Positions 1 to 13,305 of a DNA stretch of 64,000 nt are shown here, piece by piece. Source of the DNA: Hydractinia symbiolongicarpus. Its lineage: Eukaryota; Cnidaria; Hydrozoa; Anthoathecata; Hydractiniidae. Where the stretch lies: positions 13,701,351 to 13,765,350 of the forward strand of contig NC_079877.1 in assembly GCF_029227915.1 (NCBI RefSeq), read 5' to 3'. The notes beneath the pieces are model-generated. The model worked only from the letters and a program-made list of their open reading frames with translations. It was not told where the DNA came from and did not search any database. A program made the position numbers and the translations under genes. Position 1 is the first letter of the stretch, and every line of letters starts with the position of its first letter.

Positions 1-3000
1 ATAAGCCAGCTTACTTTTGCCTCTTGAGTTTTGTTTGTCAGCAGGAACCGTGTCATAAATTTCTTCAGATATATCAGCGTGGGATTCGATCAAGAAGAAA
101 ATGTACTCATCGAATAACATTTGTAACAAATGAAACGAACCTAATCGAAGAAAATTCAAGAAATTTTTTATATGTTTTGAGTTACAGCAACGTAACTTGT
201 ACCATAGATATACTGTACTACGGAAAAGTAGGTTTTGAACCTGTTCCGTAAAGTACACCTGAGGTTTAAGTCGGTGGTTTCAGAATAAAACCATCATTAC
301 GGTCTATAACTTACTACAGTAAGTTTCTAACAATAATAAAAAGGTTATTTCTACTATCCAATCAAAAATAGTTATTTTTATCAATCTTTATTAATTAATA
401 ATTATCCAATGGTTTGTATTTTGTATTTTACCACGAAGCTTACTGTACTGTTAACTTTAACAAAAAATAGAAAATAAAAAAAATTGTGAACAGCTAAGTA
501 ATCGATTAATCTGTCCATTTGACTACTGCAACTTTAAAGAACTTACCGAAACTTTTCGCACTTCGTAACGTCAATTCTTGGATAACCTTTGACGTCACAA
601 AGGACCACTTTAATAGAAATTCTTGCGCCAAACTTTGAAATACGGCGTCCTCTTTTTCACTCGGCTAAAAAGAAGTAAAAAATCTTTTTATTCTGTTTTT
701 TTTTGTGTGTAAATAATCTTAGGGAGCTAACTAGTAAAAATGAGCATTTATTTTTCATGTCAATCAAATGTTACCTTGACAACACATCTGCATATTAAAG
801 ATGATATCCAATCAGTGTAGTCTTCGATCGATGATTGTTGTTCAAGCAAATCACAAAATTCGCGTAAAACTAAAAAAAAGCCATGAATGACGTTCGCAGT
901 CTAGTTTTTGTAAGATTTTGCAGAAGGAAAGCATGTTGTGTTTGGTTTTTGTCATGGAAACAACATATAACATACTCACATTTTTCAGCTAGTTTCATAT
1001 CTCTTTTCATATATTGTGGAGATATCCACATAACTTGTTGTATAATGCTTTCGATGGGAATGTCGTGGATATCCGTCACCATTTGCGATGCGGGCTCAGC
1101 ATTATGGAGAACTGTTCGTGCAGCTTGTGCTAAATGTGATAGAGACGTCTGCCTGCATAACAGCTGTGAGAAGGACTTTGCAACTAAGAAAAAAACAAAA
1201 ATATTAACATCTATGTCGGAGAGCGCATTGTTCACAAGGATGTTTTTCTTTTCATATGAGAGATACTCCTGGAAGCAAAGTCGGAGCGGTGAGTCACTTA
1301 GAAATTTCTTTTACCTGATATTTTTTTGTGTTGCAAATCTTCAGGTAAATGATAGAGCGCCATCTCAAGCCATACTGACAACTGTTTCGCAAATTGCTGA
1401 ATAGCTTGTGTTAGACTGGCTGGTAGAGGCTGCAATGAACTGGGAATAAGAACCCTTGCTACAGCCTAAAGATCAATGGAGAAGAGTGTCATCAATGGAG
1501 GAGGGTATAACATGACAACTTAAATGCTATAGCGTTTTAAACATAATTAAAACAGAGCCTGGAAACGAAGGGTATTCTTACCTTATATAGTATGTTGTCA
1601 CAGTTACCAATTAACTCAATGACAGCCTCGTTTGAGAGAATTACAGTAATATGAGCAGGCATTCCTTGCCAAAAATGAACCAAAAAATTTTGAACCTAAA
1701 AAAAACTCTGCATTTAAATAATCATCCGAAATAAATTCATTTAATATTGTACAAAAAATGATAATATTTAAAAAAACACATCAAAGAAGTTAAAGAGCAT
1801 TTTTCTTGCTTACCTCTGCAAAATTAGCTCTCAAGATGGTATCCAAAATTCTTTGACAATGTGCTCGATACATGATTAAAAACGTCTTTACCTGTAACGA
1901 AAATATCTTCTGTAATTTCATGGTAGAAAAACATTTTAGCCTGTACATAGCGGACATTAGACTTGTTCTTGGTTTGTTGTCTCGTTTGCGCTAGAAGTGG
2001 AAACGAGGTTGAGCGAACATTTTTGTATGACGATTGGTTTGAGTACATTAAGAGATCTTTAAAAAAATCTCAATATAGCAAACACCTGTACATAGGAACA
2101 GTTTTTTTAACTAGCGTTGCTATTGACAGGCTTGTTTGCATCTTTGCTTTGTCTGTAATGTTATTATTTCATTTCATTCAAAAATAAGTACAATATTTAC
2201 AAATCTATATCCAAATCTATATTTCTGTTTTACAATGGGTCCCTCCCCTTCCCCCCATTTTAAAAAGAAGTAAGTAATAAAAAATAAAAAAAGACAAGAA
2301 GTTTAGAAGTTCAGAATCTTTTACCGCCTAAAATCTAGTTTTCAGTACTAACTGCAATTCAAGGAAATGTAATCGGTGTTTCTCCTGCCACTAATGTTTA
2401 CATGTATCACGAAGGAAGAAACTTTTGTATAGCCTGGATAAGGAATTAGCCTGTGCGACAATAATTAGCTAAACTGCTAACCTTATCTTTGAGCACATCA
2501 TCAAGGAGATTAAGCGAGTTTTCGTTTGGGAATTCGGGCAATAAAGTCCCATTTGCCGTGATGTTACTGCTGCTACCATTATTGTTGTTGTCGGAAGTTG
2601 ATTTGTTGTGGTTAGTACGGTTGCTATGGTTACTAGATGCCTCCTGGCTGGTTGCTAAAGTTGCAGTCTTGCGCTGAATTGAGAAAATAATAATAAGAAA
2701 TCAAAATATCTGTCTTTTAAGTTTATTTTTGTTCTTGTTACTAAAGGTGCTTGTTGGTTATCACCCCCTCCCTAATAAGGTTCCAACCCTAACCTTGACC
2801 CTTGCGGGGATAACCTTCAGCAACGAAATAAAAACATTGAAATCTAAGTTAAAGACGCCAGAAACATCTGTTTGTGTTTTTCGTAAAAATATTTTAAAAA
2901 GTTCACTGTAAGTTCTGCAACTAAGTAAAAATATTGACGTGTGTATACCTCGTTCTCTTCAATCTCATTTGTTTTAGTATACGTCTGACCAGATCCCGAC

Positions 3001-4002
3001 GCGCTTAGACGTACGTTATTCGAAACGGCGTCGTAGTATTGTGACGTCTTTTTAATGCTTATACCGTAATAATGATACTTTGACTGTCCCCGGGTACCCA
3101 ACCGACGCGTTTTTAGTTCAGGAAATGTGCTTCTGATAATCTAGAAAGACAAGCGGTTTTTGTTAAATTTGATTGTTTTCTACAAGAGAAAAGAAACAAA
3201 ACAAAAAAAATTTTAGTTTACTCACTCTTTATTATATCTCTATAAATTTACTTACCTTTCCAAAGCTTGCAGCATTTACAGGAACAATGGTATTTTTCGT
3301 ACAGAAATCTAAGTAATGCGTATACAGTGAACTTCTCGGTAAACTCATTCCCTCTTCCATGTCATAATTGTCGTGTAACCTAAACACGAATTTTCATACT
3401 AAAAGTTAGATCGCTTGTTTATCCATGTTATGACCTTTCAGGACCTTAGGGAATTAAAAAAAAAAACATCACGCTAAATGTGAAGAGCAAAACGTCACGT
3501 AACATTACAAATGTCAGTCTTCTGACAGATTATTTTAAAGACCATTCTCCTGCATACAAGAATACATCATATCTATGTGTTTTCTTCATAAGCTGTAAGA
3601 TCATTTCCGTTGTCTCGCGTTGGCTTCACCCTTTAATAACTTTTCTACCTGATGTTAAGGGTAGAACAAAATAGGTAAGTTTCAAGTTCTGCTAGATGAT
3701 TGGCGTATACACAGTGTATCGCGTTGAAATAAGGGTGGAATAACATGTGCTCTTACTTAGCAGTCCTTTTATGATATGATATTCTAATACATCAAGAAAT
3801 TAACAAAACTAGTCGGTGGCCCGTGGAAAAATCAAAGGGTTCGTCCGCTATTTGCGGTACTATTTTGCCTAGAGACAGACAGACGTCAGCTATTATAATT
3901 GAGATAGGTAAGAAAAAGCTGGTTCTTACCATTGTGTTGTAATAGGAGATTGCAGCTTGCTCAATGAGATGTGACTTCGTTTGTGGCCTTTCATGTTTGC
4001 TC
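1..4002 (-). CDS. rfx4-like: RFX-family winged-helix transcription factor, RFX4-like (3' end beyond window)
   Basis: Exons, 5' to 3' on the minus strand: 4002-3930, 3379-3256, 3140-2949, 2673-2482, 1891-1814, 1695-1582, 1465-1315, 1183-980, 869-775, 664-547 and 140 to beyond base 1. All have GT-AG junctions and the frames join. Exons two and three encode the RFX DNA-binding domain, including [17 protein letters not shown], which binds X-box DNA. Later exons match the B, C and dimerisation regions: [67 protein letters not shown]-like (here CRQTSLSHL) and [19 protein letters not shown]. Presence of the dimerisation part argues against RFX5/7. An ATG at 3994 is a possible start giving a very short N-terminus, as in RFX4, but an upstream exon is possible. 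RFX factors are nuclear and in animals often control ciliary genes (family knowledge). Family assignment very sure; RFX4 subgroup likely. Confidence 0.93.
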
Positions 4003-6696
4003 TAGGGGGAAAATAGATATTGTTAAATATTAAGTCTGGTTTTAACCTAGTCAAAACTACGTGGTTTTTAAGTGGTTTTTGACAAAAATATTGATTGGAA
4101 CAACAAATTATCAAATTGGTTTGGTTAAGGTGCAGATAATTATTATGAAATAATTTAGAGAAGGTGACCTCAAACTATGCTCCGACTTTAAGGTCTAAAG
4201 AGGTCAAAGTTGAGGGTGAAACGAAGTTAAAGTACAAAGGGCCTGTTTTGAACTGTGATTTTTTGCATGCCTCCTTGTCAACGGGATGTATTTTATAAAC
4301 AGTAATATCTCTGGGTAACGAGAAAATTTATTTAATAACAAAATAATCTAAAAAAAAGTAAAATCTCCTGGAAACTAGTAAAGTATTTTTCACAACATAT
4401 TTTTGCCGTCGTTACCCAGTGACAAAAATACCGATTTAAATGATGAGAAGAAGATAAGAATAGGTATAAAAGAATGAAAATATATAAAAATTATCATTAC
4501 CTGCTCGTTTCCTCCAATGTTTTTGTTTAAAAAAAATAAAGGTCTGACCAAAATTTATTTTCCAATTTTCGCCTTTCTAAAAAAAAATCCAAATTGTTGA
4601 TACTTTGCGTAGACGATCACTAAGCAACTGGCAATTTATTTGAAAACAATTTGATTTTATTTAGCAATTCCACAGTATTTTATTTTATAGCATTCCGTTT
4701 TGTTTGCAGGACAATCAGAACATGTGTCGCGCTTTCAAACGTGTTGGCCTCGTTATCACTTTGTACAACATTTTATATTAAATTTATTAAAATGTTTGTT
4801 GAACGTGTGAAATGTCCTTCTAACGCTGGGCGGGGTCCATAGTAACACGTTGCGCGGAAATTATAAATCCTCTTAGGAGTTTTATTATTTATTTGTGAAT
4901 TGGCAGTCCTACGTTCCACCACCTGACAATTTAAACATTTCAAAAAATTTTTAATTTTATGGTATTTACTGTGCTTTAAAAAGAAATTATTTACTCTTTA
5001 TCATTGGAAAGGTATGCGTGACACAGTCCTTTGAGAAACGAATTATTTTGCTTCTATCGTAACTTCACTTGCTTTACATCGCAGAAGTGATCGATGCACG
5101 CTGCCACAAACCACTATTCAAAATTAATCCTCAAAGGGTGCGTCGTCATACTTAAAAATTCTACAAAGGGAATACTTTTCTTTTTGACTCACTGGATTAG
5201 AATAGGAATCTCAGCGCATGAACTAAAATGCGAGTCCATTTTTTGAAATGTTGGGAAAATTGTTTTTTTATTTATTTTTCATTCTTTTCTTTAAAAGCTA
5301 TTAGTCTTGCTCTGCTTGTTAGGCGGGGTACTATAGATTGGTTCATGGACAATTTGAAATATTAAGAATTGCGTCAATTTTGTTCTTTTTAAAATCTCAC
5401 GACGTGGATGGAGAAAATAAGGCGAACATCCTGAATTATTCTACTTACTTCAGTTTTTTGTGAAAAGCGATGACGAAATAGCTAAAAATGAGATTATATC
5501 AACCTCGTACTTAAGGCTTTTTTATCTTTTTAAAACTTTGTGGGTAGAAAATTTTAAAGAAGCCTAAGAAGGTTTTTTTGCGAGGTTGCAAATTTAATCG
5601 AAAATATCCAGGGACAGCACAGCGATAATTAATTTTTTATATTAGTTTTGCCAGTTTCTCTTTTTAATTCAATTGTTGGTTAGCAAAAAATTCATTAAAA
5701 ATATGATAGGAATTTTCCATTGCATGTCGAAAAAACTGGCAAGAACTTCGTGTAAAATGCGCGTTATAAAAACCCTTTTTGTGCGCGTGGGAGTGTAACT
5801 TTTCCAAAGAAGAAAATTGCAATGTATTGATTTGCTACTCGAAACTCGATCCAACTCGCTAATTTGACATGTTTTGTAACACAAGCACGTAAGAACGTGT
5901 CCAAGATGGCGAGACGCGTGTCGCTTTTACTTTTTCTATTACTAAACTAATGGCATTTATTGTGGCGAACAAACAAACCATATATCAACTTTCATTCACA
6001 AGAAAATATTAAAACGTTTAAAATGTTATAAAACCAAATGTTGTTTCAATGCTCTCAAAAATCAAGAAAACGTGTTTTCATGCTTTTCGACAACAAAGAA
6101 GCAAAATCGCCAACCGATCTCTATTTCTTTATGCTTGGTTGGTACTGTGGTCTAAACGTGGTCTCGTTTGGTTAAATACTAAGAAATTTGACAGTTCTTT
6201 GCAAGTTTAAGAGAACACTCTTTTGAACTTTAATTAAAATCATGTTATGTTTTTTACAAATAAAAAACAGATTTTTTCTACTCGCTTAGTTTTAAAACTT
6301 TATTAACTTTTCAGGGCCTCTTTTTTCCTTTTTTCGATAACGGAAAAACGCAAAACGGAAAAAAAAACTTCGAGGAACAGAAAAAAAAATATTAATTTTT
6401 CAATGTTTACAACTTTGCATTTTCAAAGAATAAAAGTTGGAATAGTAGTAATTCTAAATTTAACTTCCTCACAGGAATAATATTAGCTACATAAATTTAG
6501 AAACAAAAACCCATACGCCGGTAATGGTCAAATCCTTTCATCTCAAGCACATATTTTCATAAAAGAAATTTTTTTGACAATATTTCGGTTAAAGGTCTTT
6601 TTAAAATTTTTGAATTCATATATTATTAGTCATTTCATGATTTCATATTTCACAAACAATAAATATCATAAAAAAAAGTTGGCTAACTAAAGATAC
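4003..6696. other. Intergenic, upstream of the RFX gene; no gene seen
   Basis: AT-rich sequence without a convincing coding exon. It probably holds the RFX promoter and 5' UTR, and could hide a short N-terminal exon: a candidate donor lies at about 4503 on the minus strand, but no reading frame there could be tied to the family. Confidence 0.4.
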
Positions 6697-6769
6697 GCCC
6701 GGTTAGCTCAGTCGGTAGAGCATCAGACTTTTAATCTGAGGGTCGCGGGTTCGAGTCCCTCATCGGGCG
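6697..6769 (+). tRNA. trnK-UUU: tRNA-Lys (anticodon UUU)
   Basis: Seventy-three bases fold as a full cloverleaf. The acceptor stem pairs GCCCGGT with ATCGGGC and the discriminator is G. The A box is TTAGCTCAGTCGG, the anticodon stem-loop is CAGACTTTTAATCTG with anticodon TTT, and the B box is GGTTCGAGTCC. There is no intron and the CCA is not encoded, as expected for a nuclear gene. T-runs for Pol III termination follow within about 20 bases. Unlike the SINE heads elsewhere in the window, every stem is intact, so this is likely a functional gene. Confidence 0.97.
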
Positions 6770-7991
6770 TGAAATTTATTTATTTTATTATGAAATTTTT
6801 TTGCTTTTATACTTTGCACCATTTTTCCCATGTACAACTTCAAAAAACTGAGTGAAATGTTTTATGACTTCAAAATTTAACATTACTATATTTGGTGCAT
6901 TTTCATATAGTACGGGCGGTTATAGATTTTTCAAGCCTTTGACAAACGTTTATCTAAGGGTTGCTTACATAATTAGCAAAAGAATAAGATACAGATTAGA
7001 AAAACCTGAAATATTTATTTCTTGCTGTGCCAAAATTTCATCCGGGACTGTTTTTTTAAACTTTTTGGAACCAAATATTATTTTTTTATATATTTGCGTT
7101 CTTAAAAAAAGTTGCGAAACTGCTACCCGCTGTTTGATTATTTTATAAATATAAATTTTGAAACTGACCCCGAATAAAATATTAATATCATTGTTTTTAA
7201 AGTTATACGTTCTGTGTACATGCTTCCCATGCTTCAAAATCTTTACTAAAAAAATGAATCATCAAGGTAGGTAGCACGATAAAGTTAAAATTTCTAAGTT
7301 CGTTATTCTACCGTAATGCTTCGAATAAACGCCCCCCTTTTTCAGTTATTTTTTAAATAAACGCCCCTCCCTCGAATAGACGCCCCTCCTTCATAAGTGG
7401 CGTTAATTCGAGGCGATAGTAAAAGTATATGAATATATTTGCTCTTTTAATTAAAAGGCAAATTTAATGGTGCTAATTTAATATAAAAATTTCGTACATA
7501 CAACTAAACACAATCTCTCATATTTGATACACCCCCTCGAATAGACGCCCCCCAACAATGTCAAACATTTAATAAACGCCCCGGGCGTTTATTCGAAGCA
7601 TAACTGTAATTAAAGGCTAAGTAAGTTCTTAACATATTCTTGATTTTTTCTAAAATCTCAGCTTTAGCGTTATTTTAAACCATGTTCTTATAAAAAAGGC
7701 TTGTGTAAGTAAAGTCGATTTTCTAATAAACGCGAGGCTGAAAAAAGGATGTTTCTTATAAAAAGTGTATAAGAAGTAGGGGTATATAAAAGAGCTTTTA
7801 GGAGTCGTAATTTTCTTTTTAGAAAATAAATCTAGTCAGTAATCTTGAACTTCTTCTTAAAAATCCTCTGTGCAATGGCACATTGGAGACCAGTCTTTTT
7901 TAAAGAAAGCGACACTGCTACAACAGCAAAGAATCCGTTCGCAACGTACGAACATTCTATGATTCGAACATTTTATGGTTCAAACAAATCT
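6770..7991. other. Intergenic between tRNA-Lys and CSN6; one MITE, otherwise nothing seen
   Basis: Only the inverted-repeat element at 7311-7606 stands out. The rest is AT-rich; short open frames at 6852-7237 on both strands have no recognisable content. Bases just left of 7992 are the 3' flank of CSN6. Confidence 0.4.
7311..7606. mobile_element. MITE with GCTTCGAATAAACGCCC terminal repeats, flanked by TA
   Basis: The left end reads CCGTAATGCTTCGAATAAAC and the right end is its near inverse, ending GCATAACTG. The shared terminal repeat is ATGCTTCGAATAAACGCCC. A TA dinucleotide sits directly outside each end (7309-7310 and 7607-7608), the target duplication expected of Tc1/mariner-type transposition. 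No coding capacity in about 296 bp. The interior repeats the word CGAATAGACGCCCC, giving unusual GC-rich patches in AT-rich DNA. Superfamily is inferred from the TA duplication only. Confidence 0.8.
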
Positions 7992-10900
7992 TTAGAAAAA
8001 CAGCCCTCGCATTCTTCTGCTTGATCCATGACGGTCAAAAATCAAGTTGAACTTTGCAATCAACTGAAACAAAAAAGCTGGCTGTTAAAATTTTGCGAGT
8101 CAACTTTATTGCAATTGCATTTCCGCGGTTCTAAAGAAATAAAATTTTTGCAGGAAGATCTTATGGTTCTATTTTGTGGAATAAACCTTCTTCAGTTCAT
8201 GATTAACTTTTTTTCGGAAATAAACATTTGCGAAAACGGGAAAAGGTTTCAGCCGCAAGGAAAAGCAGACTGATTCTTTATCTAATCGAACAGACAAGTC
8301 GTAATTCTAAAACCACTCAAAGGCGACAAATAACGCGGAAAATATTTTACATTTTTTTAGTTCATATTCTTACCTCGTTTGATATGTTGCAACCTTTCGT
8401 AATTGCAGCAAGGTAAGCCATGAGGGAAACATCGTTGCATTGCTAGAATGTAAATGAAATAATGTTGATTGAAACTATTTGAATTTTTTTTCCACTCTGT
8501 GTTTTGTAAATAAGTGTAAAGTGAATTTTAAATCAGTACATTTAAAAACTACTTTTTTCTAAATTGACGCTTTCCTACATGTCTGCTGCGCAGAAACAAT
8601 TTCGAAGAAAAATACACATCTAATCTTACATCGTAAAAATGTTCTTTAAAAGTTTCTGTATTCAACACAGGTAAACGTTGACATAAACTCAAACATTCAC
8701 GCATTATTTCTTGCTCCACAGGTATTTCACCTGAAATAATAAAAAATGAGTTTACTACACATCTAAAAACAACAAAAACAACAACAACAACAACAACATA
8801 AAGTCGACAATGAACTAGTGTAGGTTCGCATCAACTAATGCTGGCTTTAAACAGTAAAAGCGACAACAACAACGACAACAACAAACAAACAAACAAACAA
8901 ATACCTGCTTTCACAGCTTTAACATATTGCATGATAATTTTCACTCTAGAATACAACATCTTGACTGCACTTTTCTGTACTTGAATATATTCAGACACTA
9001 TTAAAAATATTAACATAAATTAAATTATTTATATATGTTTAGAAATATGCCAGGGCAGTCCTTTATCTTATCAATTTGGATAAGAAATGATCACATTGGG
9101 AACAAAAGATTTCCCCCAAAACTAAAAAATGCAGAGCGAACGGTAAAAGTGAGAGACAACGCACTTATATTCTCAGTTGTTGCTTGAATTCACTCAACAT
9201 TTTTCTAAAGTAAAATTGATTACCTTGAGAAATGTCAGAAGTTCCGGCAGACGACAATCTTGCAACATGGTCTACTCCGATTCTTTCAGCTTCTTCTGTT
9301 GCAAGGGTGTAACAAACTTCGATAAATAGCATTCGTGGCTGTGATATACAATGTTATTACAAAACATTTGAACACACTTAGACAGACTACAGAGAGATTT
9401 TAATAAAATGTGCACCTGTTCATCGATAATATCCATCATTGACTCGTAAATTGTGACTGGCAGCTGAAAACAAGAAATAAGAAACTGGATTGGTCCTAAG
9501 TAATGTGCAGAGTTTAAAATGCAACACAACGACCTTATGACAAATCTTCAAAATAAAAAACACTGCAATGCACTAAATTAGAAATATACACGACCATGAC
9601 AGTTGGTGAAAGAAAAAACTTTTCTTGCAGTAATGGGGATAAAGTGATGTCAATTAAACATTGCATTGATAGAATTTTAACATTTATTTGTGGGGCGGTT
9701 TTTTGCTTGATTTTTACTGGGTATTTGCAGGAACCAACATTTAAGGGTTAAAAACTATAAACTTACATTGGATGACTTTGATATTGGATCTAATTTTAAT
9801 AACAATGAACTTTCATTAACTTCAGATAGCTAAAACAAAGGACATTTTTGTGACAAAATATCTAGAAAATCATGTAGAGTTAGTATATTTAACTTTTCCT
9901 TCTCTTAACAAATATAAAAAAATGTTAGCTAACCAACCTGTCGATGTATATGGATATCTTGTTCAGTAGCTTTCGATAAACCAACAGTATACCAACCCAA
10001 AAAGTCAAGATCTTTAAAAACTTGACGAACTTAAAAGGAAAAAGTCAGCTTATAGATAACAATTAGTTAAAAATGAATAAAATTTTTAAACTTAAAATAA
10101 GGAGTACTACAATATAAATACATTGTTCTTCTTTATTGCGGAAATATTCCATTTCGATTGATACTTCACCATTGTTATTTTCTGTATGTTGTAATTCAAA
10201 AGAATTAAAAAGTTCCAAATGGCGGCCATTTTGCTTTCCAAGCAATGCACCAAAAACTAAAAAATTAAATAGAAAACAAATTAACAATACCAACTTAACA
10301 CAACATTTTTCCACATTGAAAAATGCTAGGCTGAAACAACACCAAATATTATTCCTACACCATTTAAAATACCTATTTTCTATTTTACAGTTACCTTGCC
10401 GTATTACTTTTAAGGAAACACCTAAACTGATGTTGTTGTTTTTGACTTTTATATCATGGGAATAATATTTGACAGAAAAAGACACAAAAATGCAAAACAA
10501 CATTTTTGTTTATATGATTGGAATTTAATTTTATCATGTGTGAAAAATTGAATATGCTGAAGATATTTTCTTCTTTAAAACATTATGTCATGTCGTTATA
10601 ATTCACATAGTTCAACATGAAGTGTGTAAACAGAAAATTATCTTGAAACAAATGATTTTACTGAAAATGTCTTTATTTAAATTTACTGAACTTTATACTG
10701 CAAAAACAATTTCTGTCCATTTTGATAAAGATACAAGAACTAATAAAAATTGAGAGAAATCATCTCCTGGATAAGTGGGGTGTTCTTTTTAATGGTTTTA
10801 CCAAGATATGATGATGTATATATGTTTTTTAGCTATGTTGATGATTGGAGCATATTAAAATTAATGTTAACATTTAATCAATACAATTATTTAAGCTTGA

Positions 10901-11952
10901 ATTATCAGTGGTAACAGTAATTGCTTTTCAACATTAGGGAGATAATGATTTCATATAATTAATGATTTTGCATAATTAATTATTTCGCATAATTAGTGAA
11001 ACTTTAAAGTCCAAAATCTTGAGAATCAAAGAAATCAACTTGTTTTTAAGTAGGAGGTACATGCAAATGAGGCATGGACAGTGAGGCATGTGCATAAAAT
11101 GGTTTGAGTGAATGTGATGGGTTGAGTGTATGTGTAAGAGATAGAAACAGTATCTCTGAGCTAAGAATCCGGCAAGGTATTTGTAGGATTATTCATAGAG
11201 ATGTTATCCAGATATGGATGCAAACATATAAAACAGAAGCTCCTTATGGATAATTAAACCAACAATTAAGAAATACACTGTGACCACACAACATATAATA
11301 TACACATACTTACTGAACACACCTGAACTAATACAACTAATAATAAAAAATAGACTAATAAAGGCACAAACACATATTGAAACAAGCTAAAGTACTGCAC
11401 ACACATAAACATAAAACAAATAAATAACCAAACTGGCATTAAGACAGTTAAAAGCCTGTTGTTGTTTTTTTTTTTTTTGGGGGGGGGGGTGCTTGAAAAA
11501 ATATAGGAGGATAATTGATAAAGAAAGTGCAGAGACTTGATTAGTTTTTGGAGCCAAGCACAGATGTAGGATGAGAATGACTCTGCATATGATTAGGACA
11601 GACTTGCTGCAAAAGAATTTGAATTTCCACCAAATTAGTCTCCTTTTTTTCTGATTTTACCGAAAGAAAAAAATACTGACTTGTATCAGGATTCCCTTGT
11701 TTGTTTGTGTTTATTGGAGAAAAAGATTAATATGATACCTTTAGGTGCAATGCCTTCTTGGGCTTTAATGCGAGTATAATGATCAGATATGTTCATGATC
11801 ACCAAGGGATGTAAGGCTACAGTTACACTCGCTGTAACACCTGCAGCGACAACTTCAGTTGGTTTTACATTATCTGTTTGTTCAATGCTTTCAACATTCA
11901 TTTTTACATTGCTATCTTCATTCATCTTTAGCCTCTTGGTTTGTGAAGACAT
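7992..11952 (-). CDS. COPS6: COP9 signalosome complex subunit 6 (CSN6), complete
   Basis: Ten exons on the minus strand: 11952-11739, 10256-10122, 10029-9938, 9829-9767, 9463-9416, 9338-9224, 8997-8905, 8730-8630, 8442-8374 and 8063-7992. They sum to 1002 bases, 333 residues plus stop, against about 327 in human CSN6. The ATG is at 11952. Matching segments include [19 protein letters not shown] at the start of the MPN domain, [67 protein letters not shown] and the C-terminus [11 protein letters not shown]6 is a non-catalytic MPN subunit; it pairs with CSN5 in the complex that removes NEDD8 from cullins (family knowledge). As expected no JAMM metal motif is visible. Intron 1 carries a degraded LINE fragment. 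Identification is essentially certain. Confidence 0.97.
11045..11650 (+). mobile_element. Degraded LINE fragment in intron 1 of CSN6
   Basis: Stretches at about 11095-11225 (for example GATGTTATCCAGATA) and 11505-11570 (AGGAGGATAATTG and GCAGAGACTTGAT) match in order the C-terminal reverse-transcriptase region of the LINE copy at 51.4-52.4 kb. The reading frame is destroyed. It lies antisense to CSN6 and is split by a T/G homopolymer run near 11465-11490. Confidence 0.7.
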
Positions 11953-12139
11953 TTACACTCTCTCATTATTCTATAAACATATACAGTGAAACTCAAATGA
12001 TGCTAGGCAAGTGTGGCCAAATAGATACAGGTTACATGAAAGGGTAAGCTCAACATCCTGTATTTTATGGGGTTAAGTTTGGTGAATTAAATTAAAAAAA
12101 AATTCAAGAAAAGCAATTACTGGGATAATCTTTAAAACA

Positions 12140-12345
12140 TTCATTCATTCTCAGGGTAACGTCCCTTTTCAAGCTAGCATGGGTTGGACGGGGTATATTA
12201 ATGACCTTCTTCCAATCTGATCTAGACTGTGTTAGATCTAAACTCGACTTCTTTTGTATCAAGTCTGTCCTTATAACCTCCTGCCAAGTCTTTCTTGGTC
12301 TGCCTCTGGGCTTCGCCCCGGAAACTATCAAATCTCTACACTTTC
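12140..12345 (-). mobile_element. 5'-truncated LINE copy, 3' end only
   Basis: On the minus strand this encodes GAKPRGRPRKTWQEVIRTDL followed by the words INIPRPTHASL, the same C-terminal tail as the LINE at 51.4-52.4 kb. It ends in an ATGAATG-type microsatellite at the left, as expected for a LINE 3' tail. About 200 bases long, with no possible function of its own. It lies a few hundred bases upstream of CSN6. Confidence 0.85.
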
Positions 12346-13305
12346 TTACCTTTCTTGTTTTGCTTGGGTGCTAAAAATTCAAACTTTCATTGCTTCCTTC
12401 ACTTGTATAGTCCATATTTAAATTACAAATTATGCAGATAAAATTAATTAGCATATAATGTCCATAATATGTGAATCACTTAATTTTGTGATTTTACTTT
12501 TCCTGGTAACTTTCTCTTTTCACTTGCAACAACGGATGGGTATAACAACGTCTAGGATGTATACCATATTATCAAATTCACTAGTACTAAAACTTGTGCA
12601 CTTTATGGAACACACAACTCAAAAATTGCTGTGGTAGAACACAGATAAAAATATTTTTTCACGCTGGGGATATGACATTTTAATCTACTGTTACATTTGT
12701 AATCGCTCATTAAATACCAAATAAACCTATATTATTATAAAACTAAACAGGCTGGAGAATCTTTTTATGGCAAAATTTATCGCCTTATCACCAAGTTTTC
12801 CAAGATGTAAATCAAGGAACTTGGATGCTTTAGCTGATTTCTTTATCGTTCAACCAAGCGCAAATGCCCACCTTGTTCACCCAGATTTTTGCGATTATGT
12901 TTTAAGGATTGATTATATAGTAAAAACCATAAAGTTATGTGGCAAACGGAGTTGTCAGATCATCGCTAGAGCCGTTTATTTAGATAATCTTAAGACTTGC
13001 CAATGTTTACAAAAGTTAAAAAAGTTTGCTTTTTTTTTTTTTTTTGCACATGTGCAAAAATTTCTATAGGTAGAAAATATACACAAAAGATCACAATAAT
13101 CACCCATCAAAAAAGAAATATATATTTCCTAAAAATTAGTGAAATAATTTTGGAAGAATTAGAAGAAATTAAAGTTATAGTTAAAAATTAAAAAGTTTCT
13201 CTTGCGTCTTATGCTACCCAAAAAATCTTTAATCTTTATTAATAACCATTTTACCCTGTGTGAGTTCTGCTTTTTAACCTACACAAAAGAGGAGTGACAC
13301 ATATG
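12346..13305. other. Intergenic; no gene recognised
   Basis: AT-rich. An open frame of 100 codons at 12767-13069 (+) ends in a poly-T artefact and has no recognisable domain. Nothing else seen. Confidence 0.4.

Noticed and set aside
883-1404. 173-codon open frame on the plus strand
   Set aside because: It is antisense to two well-supported RFX exons (980-1183 and 1315-1465).
10063-10503. 146-codon minus-strand frame as a separate gene
   Set aside because: Only 10122-10256 within it is coding, as exon 2 of CSN6; the rest is intron read-through.
12767-13069. 100-codon plus-strand frame
   Set aside because: No domain, ends in a poly-T run, and no splice partner or homologue recognised.
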